From Mycolicibacterium peregrinum (GTDB lineage: Bacteria > Actinomycetota > Actinomycetes > Mycobacteriales > Mycobacteriaceae), in NCBI RefSeq assembly GCF_002102345.1, contig NZ_LQPP01000076.1, positions 38,456-102,455 of the forward strand: a stretch of 64,000 nt of DNA, read 5' to 3'. Positions 17,152-25,669 of this stretch are shown here, piece after piece. The notes beneath the pieces are model-generated. The model had not been told where the DNA came from. It worked only from the letters and a program-made list of their open reading frames with translations, and searched no databases. The position numbers and the translations under genes are program-made. Position 1 is the stretch's first letter. Every line of letters begins with the position of its first letter.

Positions 17152-18396
17152 CTACGGGTTGATCGTGTTCTCGCCGATCTGGCGGCCCCACACGTACTCG
17201 GACACGAGCGGCTGGCCGAGTTCGAAGTGGTTGTACGGCGCGATCGAGGCACCGATGTCCATGACCAGGTAGGGAGCCGGCCACAGGTCCTTGGTGATCG
17301 GCTGCCAGCAGCCGGGCCGCCCTTCGGGCCCGCCGGTGGCGTTCACCCGGGGCAGGTTGTCCGGATAGACCCACGCGTTCGGTGCACCGACGAGGAAGTC
17401 CTGAAGCTCGAATCCATAGCCGTTACGGGTCTGCTGGGCGAACTTCGGTGCAGCCTCGGCGTAGTTGTGGATCATGCAGTACAGCGCCGGGCTGTTGCGG
17501 TCCAGCATCGCGCTGACCGGTAGCAGGTCCTGGGCGCCGCGGACGAGGTACGGGCCGCCGCGCTCGAAGATGTCGCCGCCGGTGTTGCCGAAGCCGACCG
17601 CGGCCACCAACGCCTGGTCGAGGTTGCCGCGCTGCTCGTTGAGGGTGCGGGCGGTGGTGACGGCGTTGGTCAAGCCGTCGAACAGGTCTGGGGCGGCGTT
17701 GGCGTAGACCTCGCCCAGGTCGGCCAGACCGGCGATGTCGCGGCGGATCTGGGGCATCCGCGGATTGAGATCAGCGAGGATGTCGTTGCCGTTGACGATC
17801 GACTGACCGAACTTGTCCCCCAGCCCGTCGAGGGCCTGCGCGGTGGCGGTCAGGGTCTCGTTGAGCTTGATCGGGTCGATCTGCTCGGAGATCGCGGTGA
17901 TCGTCTCGAACAGCGTGTTGAACTCCGTCGTCACACCCTTGGCGCGAATCGGGATGGACGGGTCGATACGTGCCGGCGATGGATCGGAGGGTGCGACGAA
18001 CGAGATGTACTTGTTGCCGAACACCGTGGTGGCCTTCAGTTCGGCGGTGACGTTCTCAGGGATCAGCTTGAGGTATTTGGGTTTGATGTCCAGCGTGAGT
18101 TGGGCCTGCTGCTCGCCGTCGACATCCGCCACGTCCACCGCGGTCAACCTGCCGATCGGCACTCCGTTGAACGTGACCTTCGAACCCGGATCCATCGACA
18201 GACCAGAACGGTTGGACAACACCGTGAGCTGCGTCTTTTCCTCGAACACGCCGCGGAACTGCATCCACGTCAACACCAGCACCGCGATCAGCACGATGAC
18301 CATGCCCGCGCATGCACTCTTGTACGGCGGGTCGTACCGCCAGTGCTTGAACCGCTGTTGGAAGCGGTCCCGCACCGTCGCGGTGGATGAGGCCAC
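17152..18396 (-). CDS. solitary MceA-type mammalian-cell-entry (MlaD-domain) protein
   Basis: A 414-residue protein. I start it at GTG 18396, which has a GGAGG 7 nt upstream; longer readings run into the intergenic gap. One N-terminal transmembrane helix (AGMVIVLIAVLVLTWMQF) is followed by the MlaD/MCE domain (MDPGSKVTFNGVPIGRLTAV) and a helical coiled-coil region. The conserved MceA C-terminus is present (DNLPRVNATGG, GCWQPITKDLWPAP, and the ending VSEYVWGRQIGENTINP). Mce proteins form periplasmic lipid-transfer tunnels and normally come as yrbEAB plus six mce genes. None of the other subunits is adjacent here, so this gene is an orphan. Confidence 0.92.
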   Translation of the reverse strand: MASSTATVRDRFQQRFKHWRYDPPYKSACAGMVIVLIAVLVLTWMQFRGVFEEKTQLTVLSNRSGLSMDPGSKVTFNGVPIGRLTAVDVADVDGEQQAQLTLDIKPKYLKLIPENVTAELKATTVFGNKYISFVAPSDPSPARIDPSIPIRAKGVTTEFNTLFETITAISEQIDPIKLNETLTATAQALDGLGDKFGQSIVNGNDILADLNPRMPQIRRDIAGLADLGEVYANAAPDLFDGLTNAVTTARTLNEQRGNLDQALVAAVGFGNTGGDIFERGGPYLVRGAQDLLPVSAMLDRNSPALYCMIHNYAEAAPKFAQQTRNGYGFELQDFLVGAPNAWVYPDNLPRVNATGGPEGRPGCWQPITKDLWPAPYLVMDIGASIAPYNHFELGQPLVSEYVWGRQIGENTINP

Positions 18397-18545
18397 GCGC
18401 AAACCTCCGACATATTGACGCAGCCAGCTAGTAAGTGAGCAAAACTGTCGCAAACAACCAGAGACAACTGCAACTACAGGCCGCCCAGTGCGGCGAACAT
18501 CAAATTGCCAACTCTGGGAGACCCCCGTCACAGCGTAAGCGCTGA

Positions 18546-19253
18546 TCAGGTATTTCTGCCGCCGTTCACGCCGACGACCTGGCCGGTGATGTAGCCGGCC
18601 TCCTCCGAGATGAGGAACGAACACGTTGCTGCAATGTCCTCCGGCCTCCCTATCCGCCGTACCGGGGTGGCGTCGATGGTGTTCTGGATGTCGCCCAGCT
18701 CGCCACGAGATTCGGCGGCGCGCAGCATCGGCGTGTCGATGAAACCCGGCGGAACGGCGTTGACCGTGATGCCGGCCGGGCCGAATTCCAGGGCCAGCGA
18801 CTTGGTCAGACCGTTGACGGCGGACTTGGCGGCCACGTAGTCCGACATGTACGGCACGCCGGAGTGGGTGCTCGACGAAGAGATGTTGACGATGCGGCCC
18901 CAGCCGGCGGAGATCATGTCGGGCAGTGCCGCCTGGACGACATGGAAGACACCGTTGAGGTTGACGTCGACCACCTTCTGCCAACGCTCGAACGTGAGTT
19001 CGGTGAACGGCGTGAAATTGCTGAGACCGGCCGAGTTCACCAGGATCGTGACGGGGCCCAACTGCTCGCGGACCGCCTTGAAGACCGCGTCGACCTGGGC
19101 TCGATCGGTGACGTCGGCCGCGTAGGAGTGTGGGTCGTCGGTGGTGTTGAGGTCGAGGGTGGCCACCTGGTGCCCGTCGGCCGCCAGCCGGTCGGCGATC
19201 GCCTTGCCGATTCCGGAGGCGCCCCCGGTGACCAATGCTGTCTTGACTGTCAT
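18546..19253 (-). CDS. SDR-family oxidoreductase (FabG-like)
   Basis: A 235-residue classical SDR. It shows the cofactor motif VTGGASGIG, NSAG, the catalytic Ser in NISSSSTHSG, the YVAAKSA Tyr/Lys motif, and the PGFIDTPM segment. It is annotated by similarity as 3-oxoacyl-ACP reductase or 3-hydroxyacyl dehydrogenase-like. Its start overlaps the stop of the TetR gene by 4 nt, so it is co-transcribed with that regulator; the mceA-like gene lies 149 bp downstream. Confidence 0.88.
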   Translation of the reverse strand: MTVKTALVTGGASGIGKAIADRLAADGHQVATLDLNTTDDPHSYAADVTDRAQVDAVFKAVREQLGPVTILVNSAGLSNFTPFTELTFERWQKVVDVNLNGVFHVVQAALPDMISAGWGRIVNISSSSTHSGVPYMSDYVAAKSAVNGLTKSLALEFGPAGITVNAVPPGFIDTPMLRAAESRGELGDIQNTIDATPVRRIGRPEDIAATCSFLISEEAGYITGQVVGVNGGRNT

Positions 19254-19849
19254 CCCTGTTCCTTTCGGTGAACCGTGCGGGTGATGCGCAGGCCGAGGGC
19301 GCGGCGAGCCGCCTCGGTCAGATGGTCGGAGAGCTGCTCATCGGTGAGTCCTGCCGAGGCGATGCCTGCGGCCCCGGCGATCCCGGAGAACACCAGCGCC
19401 GCCTTGACGGTGCCTGCCGGCCCGGGATCGACATCGGCCAGAAGTGCCATCTGGCGGTCGATGACCGTGTCCCACTCGGGCCGGGTGCGCAGGGCCTCGT
19501 TCACGCTCGGGTCGGTGCCAAGTACCGAGACCATGGCGCGGTTGTGCACGGCCAGGTCGACATAGCCGCGCACCATGCGATCGGCCCGGTTGTATACGCC
19601 GCGGAGGCTCTCGGCCTCTTCGACGATCTGCTGCATCTGCTCCAGGAGCGGGTCCAGCACAGCCGTCAGCAGCTGTTCGCGGGTACGGAAGTGGTAGTAG
19701 ATGGCGGCCTTGGTGAAGCCGAGTTCGTCGGCGATCATCTGCAGCGACGTGCCCGCGAAGCCGTGTCGGGTGAACAGCCGGACCGCGGCCTCGACGAGGC
19801 GGTCGCGGGTGGTGCTCGAGCCGGCCGGTTCGGCCGTGGCGGCGTCCAT
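19250..19849 (-). CDS. TetR-family transcriptional regulator
   Basis: 199 residues from ATG 19849. The HTH is AAVRLFTRHGFAGTSLQMIADELGFTKAAIYYHFRTREQLLTAVLD, near the TetR consensus. The gene lies just downstream of a 28-bp perfect palindrome and is divergent from a CMD-family gene. A role as repressor of itself, the downstream SDR and the divergent gene is likely. Much longer in-frame readings extend across the palindrome and the divergent gene and are not real. Confidence 0.9.
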   Translation of the reverse strand: MDAATAEPAGSSTTRDRLVEAAVRLFTRHGFAGTSLQMIADELGFTKAAIYYHFRTREQLLTAVLDPLLEQMQQIVEEAESLRGVYNRADRMVRGYVDLAVHNRAMVSVLGTDPSVNEALRTRPEWDTVIDRQMALLADVDPGPAGTVKAALVFSGIAGAAGIASAGLTDEQLSDHLTEAARRALGLRITRTVHRKEQG

Positions 19850-19879
19850 CGGTGCTTCCCCTCGTGTGCGCTGCGGCAA

Positions 19880-19907
19880 AATCTCCTTTACGATCGTAAA
19901 GGAGATT
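19880..19907. promoter_or_regulatory. 28-bp perfect palindrome, TetR operator for two divergent genes
   Basis: Left arm AATCTCCTTTACGA and its exact complement on the right make a 28-bp perfect dyad. A partial copy (CGATCGTAAAG, 19915-19925) follows immediately. The dyad lies 31 bp upstream of the TetR ATG and 30 bp upstream of the CMD-family ATG, so one bound dimer could block both promoters. Confidence 0.75.
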
Positions 19908-19936
19908 ACTAGTCGATCGTAAAGTGGGGCCATCGC

Positions 19937-20497
19937 ATGTTGACGCCGTTGCCGGCCGAGGACTGGGACGATCAGGCACGCGAGGCGCTGTCCTCCACGG
20001 TGCCGCCGGAGCGTCGCCGCCCGGACAAGGTGGGCAACGCGTTGTCGACGCTGGTGCGTCATCCCGTGCTGGCCGGCGCCTTTCTGCCGTTCAACACCTA
20101 CCTGCAGAAGGACTCCACGTTGCCCGAGCGCATCCGGGAGTTGGTGATCCTGCGTACTGCCTTTCACCACGGCTGTGTGTACGAGTGGGGTCATCACAGT
20201 GCAATGGCGAGGCGGGTGGGCCTGAGCGAGGCCGACGTCGAGGCCGCCCGAAGTGGTTCGGCGACAGATGAATTCGACCAGGCCGTGCTGGACGCGGTCG
20301 ATGAACTGCACGCCGGATCCCGGATATCGGCCGGGGTCTGGGAGCGCCTGGGACAGCGACTCGACGACCGGCAGCGGATGGACCTGATGTTCACCTTCGG
20401 CGGCTACAGCACACTTGCCTTCGCCCTGAACACCTTTGACGTCCAGCTTGAGGACGGCGCAGGCAGCGACGAGTTCTACGCCACCCTCGCGAACTGA
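19937..20497 (+). CDS. carboxymuconolactone decarboxylase family protein
   Basis: A 186-residue all-helical CMD-family protein. The active-site segment LRTAFHHGCVYEWGHHSAMARRVGL has one cysteine and a following histidine pair rather than the AhpD CxxC, which is a common variant of uncertain activity. The ERIRELVILRTA helix is the family signature. It is divergent from the TetR gene and shares its palindrome, so it is probably repressed by that protein. It ends 8 bp from the convergent fusA2 stop. Confidence 0.85.
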   Translation: MLTPLPAEDWDDQAREALSSTVPPERRRPDKVGNALSTLVRHPVLAGAFLPFNTYLQKDSTLPERIRELVILRTAFHHGCVYEWGHHSAMARRVGLSEADVEAARSGSATDEFDQAVLDAVDELHAGSRISAGVWERLGQRLDDRQRMDLMFTFGGYSTLAFALNTFDVQLEDGAGSDEFYATLAN

Positions 20498-20504
20498 CCG
20501 ACGA

Positions 20505-22658
20505 CTACGCGGAGCGGCGTACCCGGGCGGCGGCCGATTCTGGCATCGGCTCATAGCGGGCGAACTGCCGGGTGAACGTCCCGGCGCCATGCGACAGTGA
20601 CCGCAGGTCGATCGCATACCGGGTCAGCTCGACCTCGGGAATTTCCGCCTTCACCACGGTCCGGTCCTCGTCGGCCTTGTCCGTGCCGAGTACGCGGCCG
20701 CGCCGGGCGGCCAGATCGCTCATCACCGCGCCCACGAGATCGTCGGGCACCACCACGGTCACGTCGTCGATGGGCTCGAGCAGGTTCACGCCGGCAGCTT
20801 CGGACGCCTCCCGCAACGCCAGGCCGCCGGCCATCTGGAAGGCAAAGTCAGAAGAGTCGACGCTGTGTGCCTTGCCGTCGACCAGGGTCACCCGAATGTC
20901 GACGACGGGATACCCGACCTCGGAACCGACCCCCTTCTCCATCTGCGCGCGTACGCCTTTCTCGACGCTCGGGATGAACTGGCGCGGTACGGATCCGCCG
21001 ACGACCTTGTCGACGAACTCGAACCCGGTGCCCTCCGGCAGCGGCTCGACCTCGATGTCGCAGACCGCGTACTGACCGTGCCCGCCGGACTGCTTGACGT
21101 GCCTGCCGTGTCCTTTTGCCTTGCCGCCGAGCGTTTCTCGCAGTGGTACCCGCAGCTCGACCGTGTCCACCGACACCCCGTAGCGCCGCGACAATCCGTC
21201 GAGCACCACCCCGGCGTGCGCCTCACCCATGCACCACAGCACGATCTGGTGCGTTTCGGGATTCTGCTCGATGCGCAGCGTGGGATCCTCGGCGGCCAGC
21301 CGCTGCAACCCGACCGAGAGCTTGTCCTCGTCGGTCTTGGCGCGTGGCTGCACCGCGATCGGCAGCAGCGGGTCGGGCATGGTCCACGGGCGCAGCACCA
21401 GGGGATCAGCCTTGTCGCTGAGGGTGTCACCGGTCTCGGCCCGGCTGAGTCGCCCGATCGCACAGATGTCTCCGGCCACCACCGACGGGGCCGGGCGCTG
21501 CTGCTTGCCCAGCGGGAAGGACAAGGTGCCGATGCGCTCGTCCTCGTCGTGATCCGCGTGGCCGTGGGATCCCTCAGGTGCCACAGCGTCGTTGAAGGCA
21601 GAAAAATGGCCCGACACATGCACGGTGGCGTCGGGCCTGATGGTGCCGGAGAACACCCGGACCAGGCTGACCCTGCCGACATAGGGATCCGACGTCGTCT
21701 TCACCACCTCGGCCAGCAGCGGCCCGGACGGGTCGCAGGCCATCGGCTTGCGGGCCGCGCCGCTGGCCGCGAACACCTCGGGCAGACGGTGCTCGGGCGG
21801 CGACGGGAAGCCGCGGGTGGCGATCTCCAGCAGCTCCAGCGTGCCGACCCCGGATCCACTGCACACCGGGATCACGGGGAAGAACGAGCCGCGGGCCACC
21901 GCCTTCTCTAGGTCGGCGATCAACACCGCCTCGTCGATCTCCTCGCCGCCGAGGTAGCGCTCCATCAGCGTCTCGTCCTCCGACTCCTCGATGATTCCCT
22001 CGATCAGGGAGCCGCGGAGCTCGGCGATCTCGTCGTCATAGGCGCCGTCGGGCGGCCGGGTGGTGCGGGTGCCGTCGCTGTAGCAGTAGTAGGTGCGGGT
22101 GAGAAGCCCGATGACTCCCTCACCGGCAGGGAAGTACAGCGGCGCGACCTTGTCACCGAACGCCTGCTGGGCGCCGGCCAGGGCACTGGCGTAGTTGGCT
22201 CGGGCGTGATCGAGCTTGGTGATGACCACCGCCCGCGGCATCCCCACCGCCGTGCATTCCTGCCACAACGCCTTGGTCGGCTCGTCGATGTCCTCGTTGG
22301 CCGCGATCACGAACAGTGCGCAGTCGGCGGCGCGCAACCCGGCGCGGAGTTCCCCGACGAAATCCGCGTATCCGGGGGTGTCGATCAGATTGACCTTGAT
22401 CCCGTTGTGCTGCAACGGGGCAAGCGCCAGCCCGACCGAGCGCTGCTGGCCGATCTCAGCCTCGTCGAAATCGCAGACCGTCGATCCGTCGACCACCGAA
22501 CCCGCCCGGGTCAGCACACCGGCGGCGACCAGGAGTGCCTCGACGAGGGTGGTCTTGCCGCCACCCGACGGGCCGACGAGCGCCACGTTGCGAATGGCGG
22601 CGGGGCTGTCCGCGGTGGGAACAGCCCCGTTGCCGGCCGAATGGGTCTTGTCCGCCAT
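20505..22658 (-). CDS. fusA2: elongation factor G-like GTPase FusA2
   Basis: 717 residues, close to M. tuberculosis FusA2 (714). I start it at ATG 22658 because a GGAGGAG lies just upstream. The GTPase motifs are GPSGGGKTT, DTPGYADF and TKLDH, the last a deviant of the usual NKxD. The remaining EF-G domains follow, including GLQRLAAEDPTLRIEQN. It is an EF-G paralogue rather than the housekeeping translocase, and its cellular role is not settled. In M. tuberculosis the next gene upstream is the Rv0121c oxidoreductase; here a type VII module lies between them. Confidence 0.94.
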   Translation of the reverse strand: MADKTHSAGNGAVPTADSPAAIRNVALVGPSGGGKTTLVEALLVAAGVLTRAGSVVDGSTVCDFDEAEIGQQRSVGLALAPLQHNGIKVNLIDTPGYADFVGELRAGLRAADCALFVIAANEDIDEPTKALWQECTAVGMPRAVVITKLDHARANYASALAGAQQAFGDKVAPLYFPAGEGVIGLLTRTYYCYSDGTRTTRPPDGAYDDEIAELRGSLIEGIIEESEDETLMERYLGGEEIDEAVLIADLEKAVARGSFFPVIPVCSGSGVGTLELLEIATRGFPSPPEHRLPEVFAASGAARKPMACDPSGPLLAEVVKTTSDPYVGRVSLVRVFSGTIRPDATVHVSGHFSAFNDAVAPEGSHGHADHDEDERIGTLSFPLGKQQRPAPSVVAGDICAIGRLSRAETGDTLSDKADPLVLRPWTMPDPLLPIAVQPRAKTDEDKLSVGLQRLAAEDPTLRIEQNPETHQIVLWCMGEAHAGVVLDGLSRRYGVSVDTVELRVPLRETLGGKAKGHGRHVKQSGGHGQYAVCDIEVEPLPEGTGFEFVDKVVGGSVPRQFIPSVEKGVRAQMEKGVGSEVGYPVVDIRVTLVDGKAHSVDSSDFAFQMAGGLALREASEAAGVNLLEPIDDVTVVVPDDLVGAVMSDLAARRGRVLGTDKADEDRTVVKAEIPEVELTRYAIDLRSLSHGAGTFTRQFARYEPMPESAAARVRRSA

Positions 22659-22810
22659 GGCACTCCTCCTGGTGTCCCCGGGGCGCCCCCTGCGGCCCGC
22701 CGGACCTGCTCTCCACCATTCCCCGATGTGATCTGGAGCACAAGGGCTGCCCGGTCGGGCCGCAGGTGAGCATTCCGAGGAAGTGCACAGCAAGCTGTCA
22801 GAATGTGGCC

Positions 22811-23608
22811 ATGACGCATGCGCTGGATGCGGTGGGCACTGTCGCGGTGGTCGATCTCGAGGCAGCGTGCGAGCTGTACGGCCGCGACACGTTGCCGTAC
22901 CCGTTGGGCCGTAGCCGGCCGGTGGGGTCGGTATGGCTGCTCACCCGAGACGTGGGACCGATCGAAGACCGTCTCAACGGTGGTGATCTTGCCCGCGTGC
23001 GCGCGTGGGTGGAAGCCTTTGTGCGGGCTGATGTTTGCGTCGGTTGTCGGGTCAGCCTCTCCGGTCGGGACACCCCCGATCTTCGGTTGAACGGCCTGCT
23101 GGCCGGTGACTTAGGTTTTGTCGCGGTGCAGCACAGTGACCCCGATGGCGTCGACGCCGTCGACGTCTACGCGGTGTCACCGGGGGCCGTCGGCGCGGTG
23201 ATCGCTGATTCGGTCGGCTTGGCCGGTGCCGGTTCCCATCTGCGTATCGCGGTGGCAGGCCTGGACGATCGCCTTCCGGCTCCACCGCCTGGGGCGGTCG
23301 ACGAATATGACGACCTCGGCTTCCTGATTCCACATGCCGAATCGGACGGTCCGCCCGTCCATGTGGTGGACGGGCGTGATGTCGCAGCGATCGGGACAGT
23401 GCAGTCGCTCTCCGGTTCGACTCGGTACTGGGTCACGGTCGACGATGACGGCGACTACCTGTACGCGCCCGGCGGTGCCGGTTACGCCGAACCGCTCGAT
23501 GCCGAGACGCTGCGTGCGTGCCTCGATGGAACTGTCTCCGATGCCATTGTCGATGTGGGCGGCGAGATGTCAGGCCAGTGGGACGATTCAGTCGGGTGGG
23601 ACGAGTGA
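22811..23608 (+). CDS. EspG-like type VII secretion chaperone (tentative)
   Basis: A 265-residue acidic cytosolic protein. The order of segments resembles EspG-family chaperones, which bind type VII substrates and recycle them: a helical DLARVRAWVEAFVRADVCVGCRVSL part, then LNGLLAGDLGFVAVQHSD, VDVYAVSPGAVGAVI, and a C-terminal GSTRYWVTVDDDGDYLYAP strand pair. The assignment rests on overall pattern plus location beside an EspC-like/WXG operon, not on a clear motif. It is convergent with that operon, so it is made from its own promoter. Confidence 0.45.
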   Translation: MTHALDAVGTVAVVDLEAACELYGRDTLPYPLGRSRPVGSVWLLTRDVGPIEDRLNGGDLARVRAWVEAFVRADVCVGCRVSLSGRDTPDLRLNGLLAGDLGFVAVQHSDPDGVDAVDVYAVSPGAVGAVIADSVGLAGAGSHLRIAVAGLDDRLPAPPPGAVDEYDDLGFLIPHAESDGPPVHVVDGRDVAAIGTVQSLSGSTRYWVTVDDDGDYLYAPGGAGYAEPLDAETLRACLDGTVSDAIVDVGGEMSGQWDDSVGWDE

Positions 23609-23630
23609 TGCCGAGACCGGATCCCCGGAA

Positions 23631-24383
23631 TCACCGGATGGTGAACTTCTCGTCGTCAAGCCGCTGTAGCGCCCGACCATCGGCCAGTTCGTCGCGACAG
23701 TCGGGGTGCTTCCGGTAGAACCGCACCCACTCACGCAGTGCGTGGCTGTTGGCGGTGATGGTGCCGGAGCCCAGCTTTGCGCTGCGACCTTTGGGGAGGA
23801 CGAAAACGATCAGATCGGTGAATGACGCCTTGCCCTTGAGGGGGTGATCCAGAATCTGCTCGATTTCGTCCCAAGTGCCATGTGCGGATGAATTCCACTG
23901 ACCATCCCACACCTCGAAACCGCGGGGATCTAAGCGCAGGTGCTTTCCGTCCTGGTATCGGTAAATCCGATAGAGGACCGGCAGGCCGTAGATCACGTAG
24001 AAAATGCAACCGGCCGGCAGAATCAGCCGATTGGTGCCGGATGGAATGAAATCGACCATATCGAACTGTGCAAATATGAGAAATGCACCCGCAGACAAGA
24101 CGCCTATCAAGAGGCCGACACTGAAGATCAGATCGGCATATCTCTGCGGACGTATTTTTGTGCCTTCGGGTCCGTACTCCACCCTTGGATGAGCTGCCCC
24201 TGAGATTGGGTAAGCAAGGTGAAACAGCAAGCTGAAAAGGAGCAGCGATGCGCCAAGACAGAGAGCGGCGGTCAAATAGCTGCCGCGGATGAGCCAGATG
24301 ACAGTCCAGACCAAGGTGAAGCCGGCGCCGCCGATCAAAATGGCGCAGACCAACGCCAGGCGCAGACAACCAGAGGTCTTCAT
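23631..24383 (-). CDS. four-helix membrane protein, candidate immunity factor
   Basis: A 250-residue protein from ATG 24383, chosen because it overlaps the upstream stop as ATGA; TTG 24392 is also in frame. Four hydrophobic helices are visible (LALVCAILIGGAGFTLVWTVIWL, LTAALCLGASLLLFSLLF, IFSVGLLIGVLSAGAFLIFAQF and LILPAGCIFYVIYGLPVLY). They are followed by a cytosolic domain of about 110 residues. The DNA is visibly AT-richer than its surroundings (about half G+C at 24061-24120), which suggests recent transfer. Its position directly after a putative secreted effector is typical of immunity genes. I recognise no family. Confidence 0.7.
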   Translation of the reverse strand: MKTSGCLRLALVCAILIGGAGFTLVWTVIWLIRGSYLTAALCLGASLLLFSLLFHLAYPISGAAHPRVEYGPEGTKIRPQRYADLIFSVGLLIGVLSAGAFLIFAQFDMVDFIPSGTNRLILPAGCIFYVIYGLPVLYRIYRYQDGKHLRLDPRGFEVWDGQWNSSAHGTWDEIEQILDHPLKGKASFTDLIVFVLPKGRSAKLGSGTITANSHALREWVRFYRKHPDCRDELADGRALQRLDDEKFTIR

Positions 24384-25666
24384 CGAGGACAAAATGTATT
24401 GCCGATCCAGTTGCCGAGGGCTTCGCCGCCGAGCGCCGCAGTCAGGCCGATTGGTATGGCCAGCGGACCCGTCTCCGACGCCGCGATTCCCGCGAGCGTA
24501 CCGGCGGTGACCGAGGTGACGCCCTCAGCCGTGGCGACGCACTTCTGGAAACTCGTCTCTGCCACGGCTATGTCCCACAACGAGGTGGCAATACTCACCC
24601 CCGGACCGAAGTATTTTCCCGTCGCGCCGAGCGGGCTCAAAATGGGATGGTCGATGAGATTGACGGGAACATCTGCCTGACGGCCGTCGGGTGTGCGGAC
24701 ATAGGCGGTTTCCTTACCGTCCGGCCACTTGGTCACCTCGGCGATCGTGCCATTCGCGTATTGGGTGGTGCTGATGGTCTTTCCGGCCATACCGTACTGA
24801 GCCCAGTCCGCAAAAGTCACAGTCGTTGTCCTGGAAACCTCGTTCCCGTTCTTGTCGATGTGCACGTTCGTGGTGAGCGGCCCTCGATCTGAGAAATTTG
24901 GTTTGGCGTCGACAGTCTCGATGTGCTTGCTGCCGTCCATCATGTATCTGGTCGTGGTTGTTCCGACCGCTTCTCCGGTGGCGGGGTTGTATTGCGTCTC
25001 GACTTTGGTTTCCCGGACCGTTTGCGACATGTCGGTGTCGCGGAGCATGCCCTGCTGCAGCATGCCGAGCGTCGACAGCGGGTTCGGCACCTCGTCGCCG
25101 GGTTTCTGGATCCCGGGAACCAGGCTGCCCAGGCCGCCTGGGTTGGGCACCTCAAATCCATGCTGCTGCGCCGCGCTCGTCACTTTGCCGGCCGCCTCCT
25201 CGTCGGCCGCACCTACCTTCACCAGCAACAAGTTGACGTTGGCCTGTTCGGTTTGTGCACGCTTCTCCAGCGCTGCCGCCTGTTCGACGGTCATCTGACC
25301 GCCTTTGACCAGGACCACCCACTGGTCGCTTACGTGCAACTGGCCGCTGTTGTCGATCTCGTCGGCCTTGTTCAGCAGTGCGGTGCGGGCGCTACCGATC
25401 GGGCCGGCGGCGCCGCTGAGCGCATCACCCACGGCCGTGGTGTAGTTCGAGAAGTCGTCGGTCTGTTTCTTCGCCCGGTCGAACATCGCCGTGGCTGCGT
25501 TGTGCGCATCACCTGACCACGCCTTGGTCTCGGGCATGGTCTTGAGGTTGTTGTTGATCCGGGATACGGCGTCACCGACTGCCGTACCGGAACTCTTGAT
25601 GGCTTGTCCCGCGGGAGTCAGCGAGTCCGGGTTCCAGCCTTGGAGGCGGGGGCGTGAGGGCAACAC
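24380..25666 (-). CDS. putative type VII secreted effector with WXG motif and C-terminal glycine zipper
   Basis: A 428-residue protein from GTG 25666. The first 110 residues are helical with a WSG motif at 50-52, as in WXG100/EspA-type substrates. Residues about 220-332 are a run of beta-hairpin repeats (YNPATGEAVGTTTT, DKNGNEVSRTTTV and KWPDGKETAYVRTPDGR), reminiscent of YD repeats. The C-terminal 80 residues are glycine-rich and hydrophobic, with a GxxxGxxxG zipper at 414-422 and cysteines at 376 and 426. It starts 3 bp after the EspC-like gene and overlaps the membrane-protein gene. The likely partner for secretion is the EspC-like protein. Confidence 0.7.
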   Translation of the reverse strand: MLPSRPRLQGWNPDSLTPAGQAIKSSGTAVGDAVSRINNNLKTMPETKAWSGDAHNAATAMFDRAKKQTDDFSNYTTAVGDALSGAAGPIGSARTALLNKADEIDNSGQLHVSDQWVVLVKGGQMTVEQAAALEKRAQTEQANVNLLLVKVGAADEEAAGKVTSAAQQHGFEVPNPGGLGSLVPGIQKPGDEVPNPLSTLGMLQQGMLRDTDMSQTVRETKVETQYNPATGEAVGTTTTRYMMDGSKHIETVDAKPNFSDRGPLTTNVHIDKNGNEVSRTTTVTFADWAQYGMAGKTISTTQYANGTIAEVTKWPDGKETAYVRTPDGRQADVPVNLIDHPILSPLGATGKYFGPGVSIATSLWDIAVAETSFQKCVATAEGVTSVTAGTLAGIAASETGPLAIPIGLTAALGGEALGNWIGNTFCPR

Positions 25667-25669
25667 CGG

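Noticed and set aside
18397..18984. Upstream extension of the mceA-like gene
   Set aside because: The extra 196 codons run through the intergenic gap and into the SDR gene in another frame; the GGAGG before GTG 18396 and the Mce homology point to the shorter start.
19850..20617. Extension of the TetR gene through the 28-bp palindrome into the CMD-family region
   Set aside because: The extension is antisense to the CMD-family gene and low-complexity; ATG 19849 gives a normal TetR.
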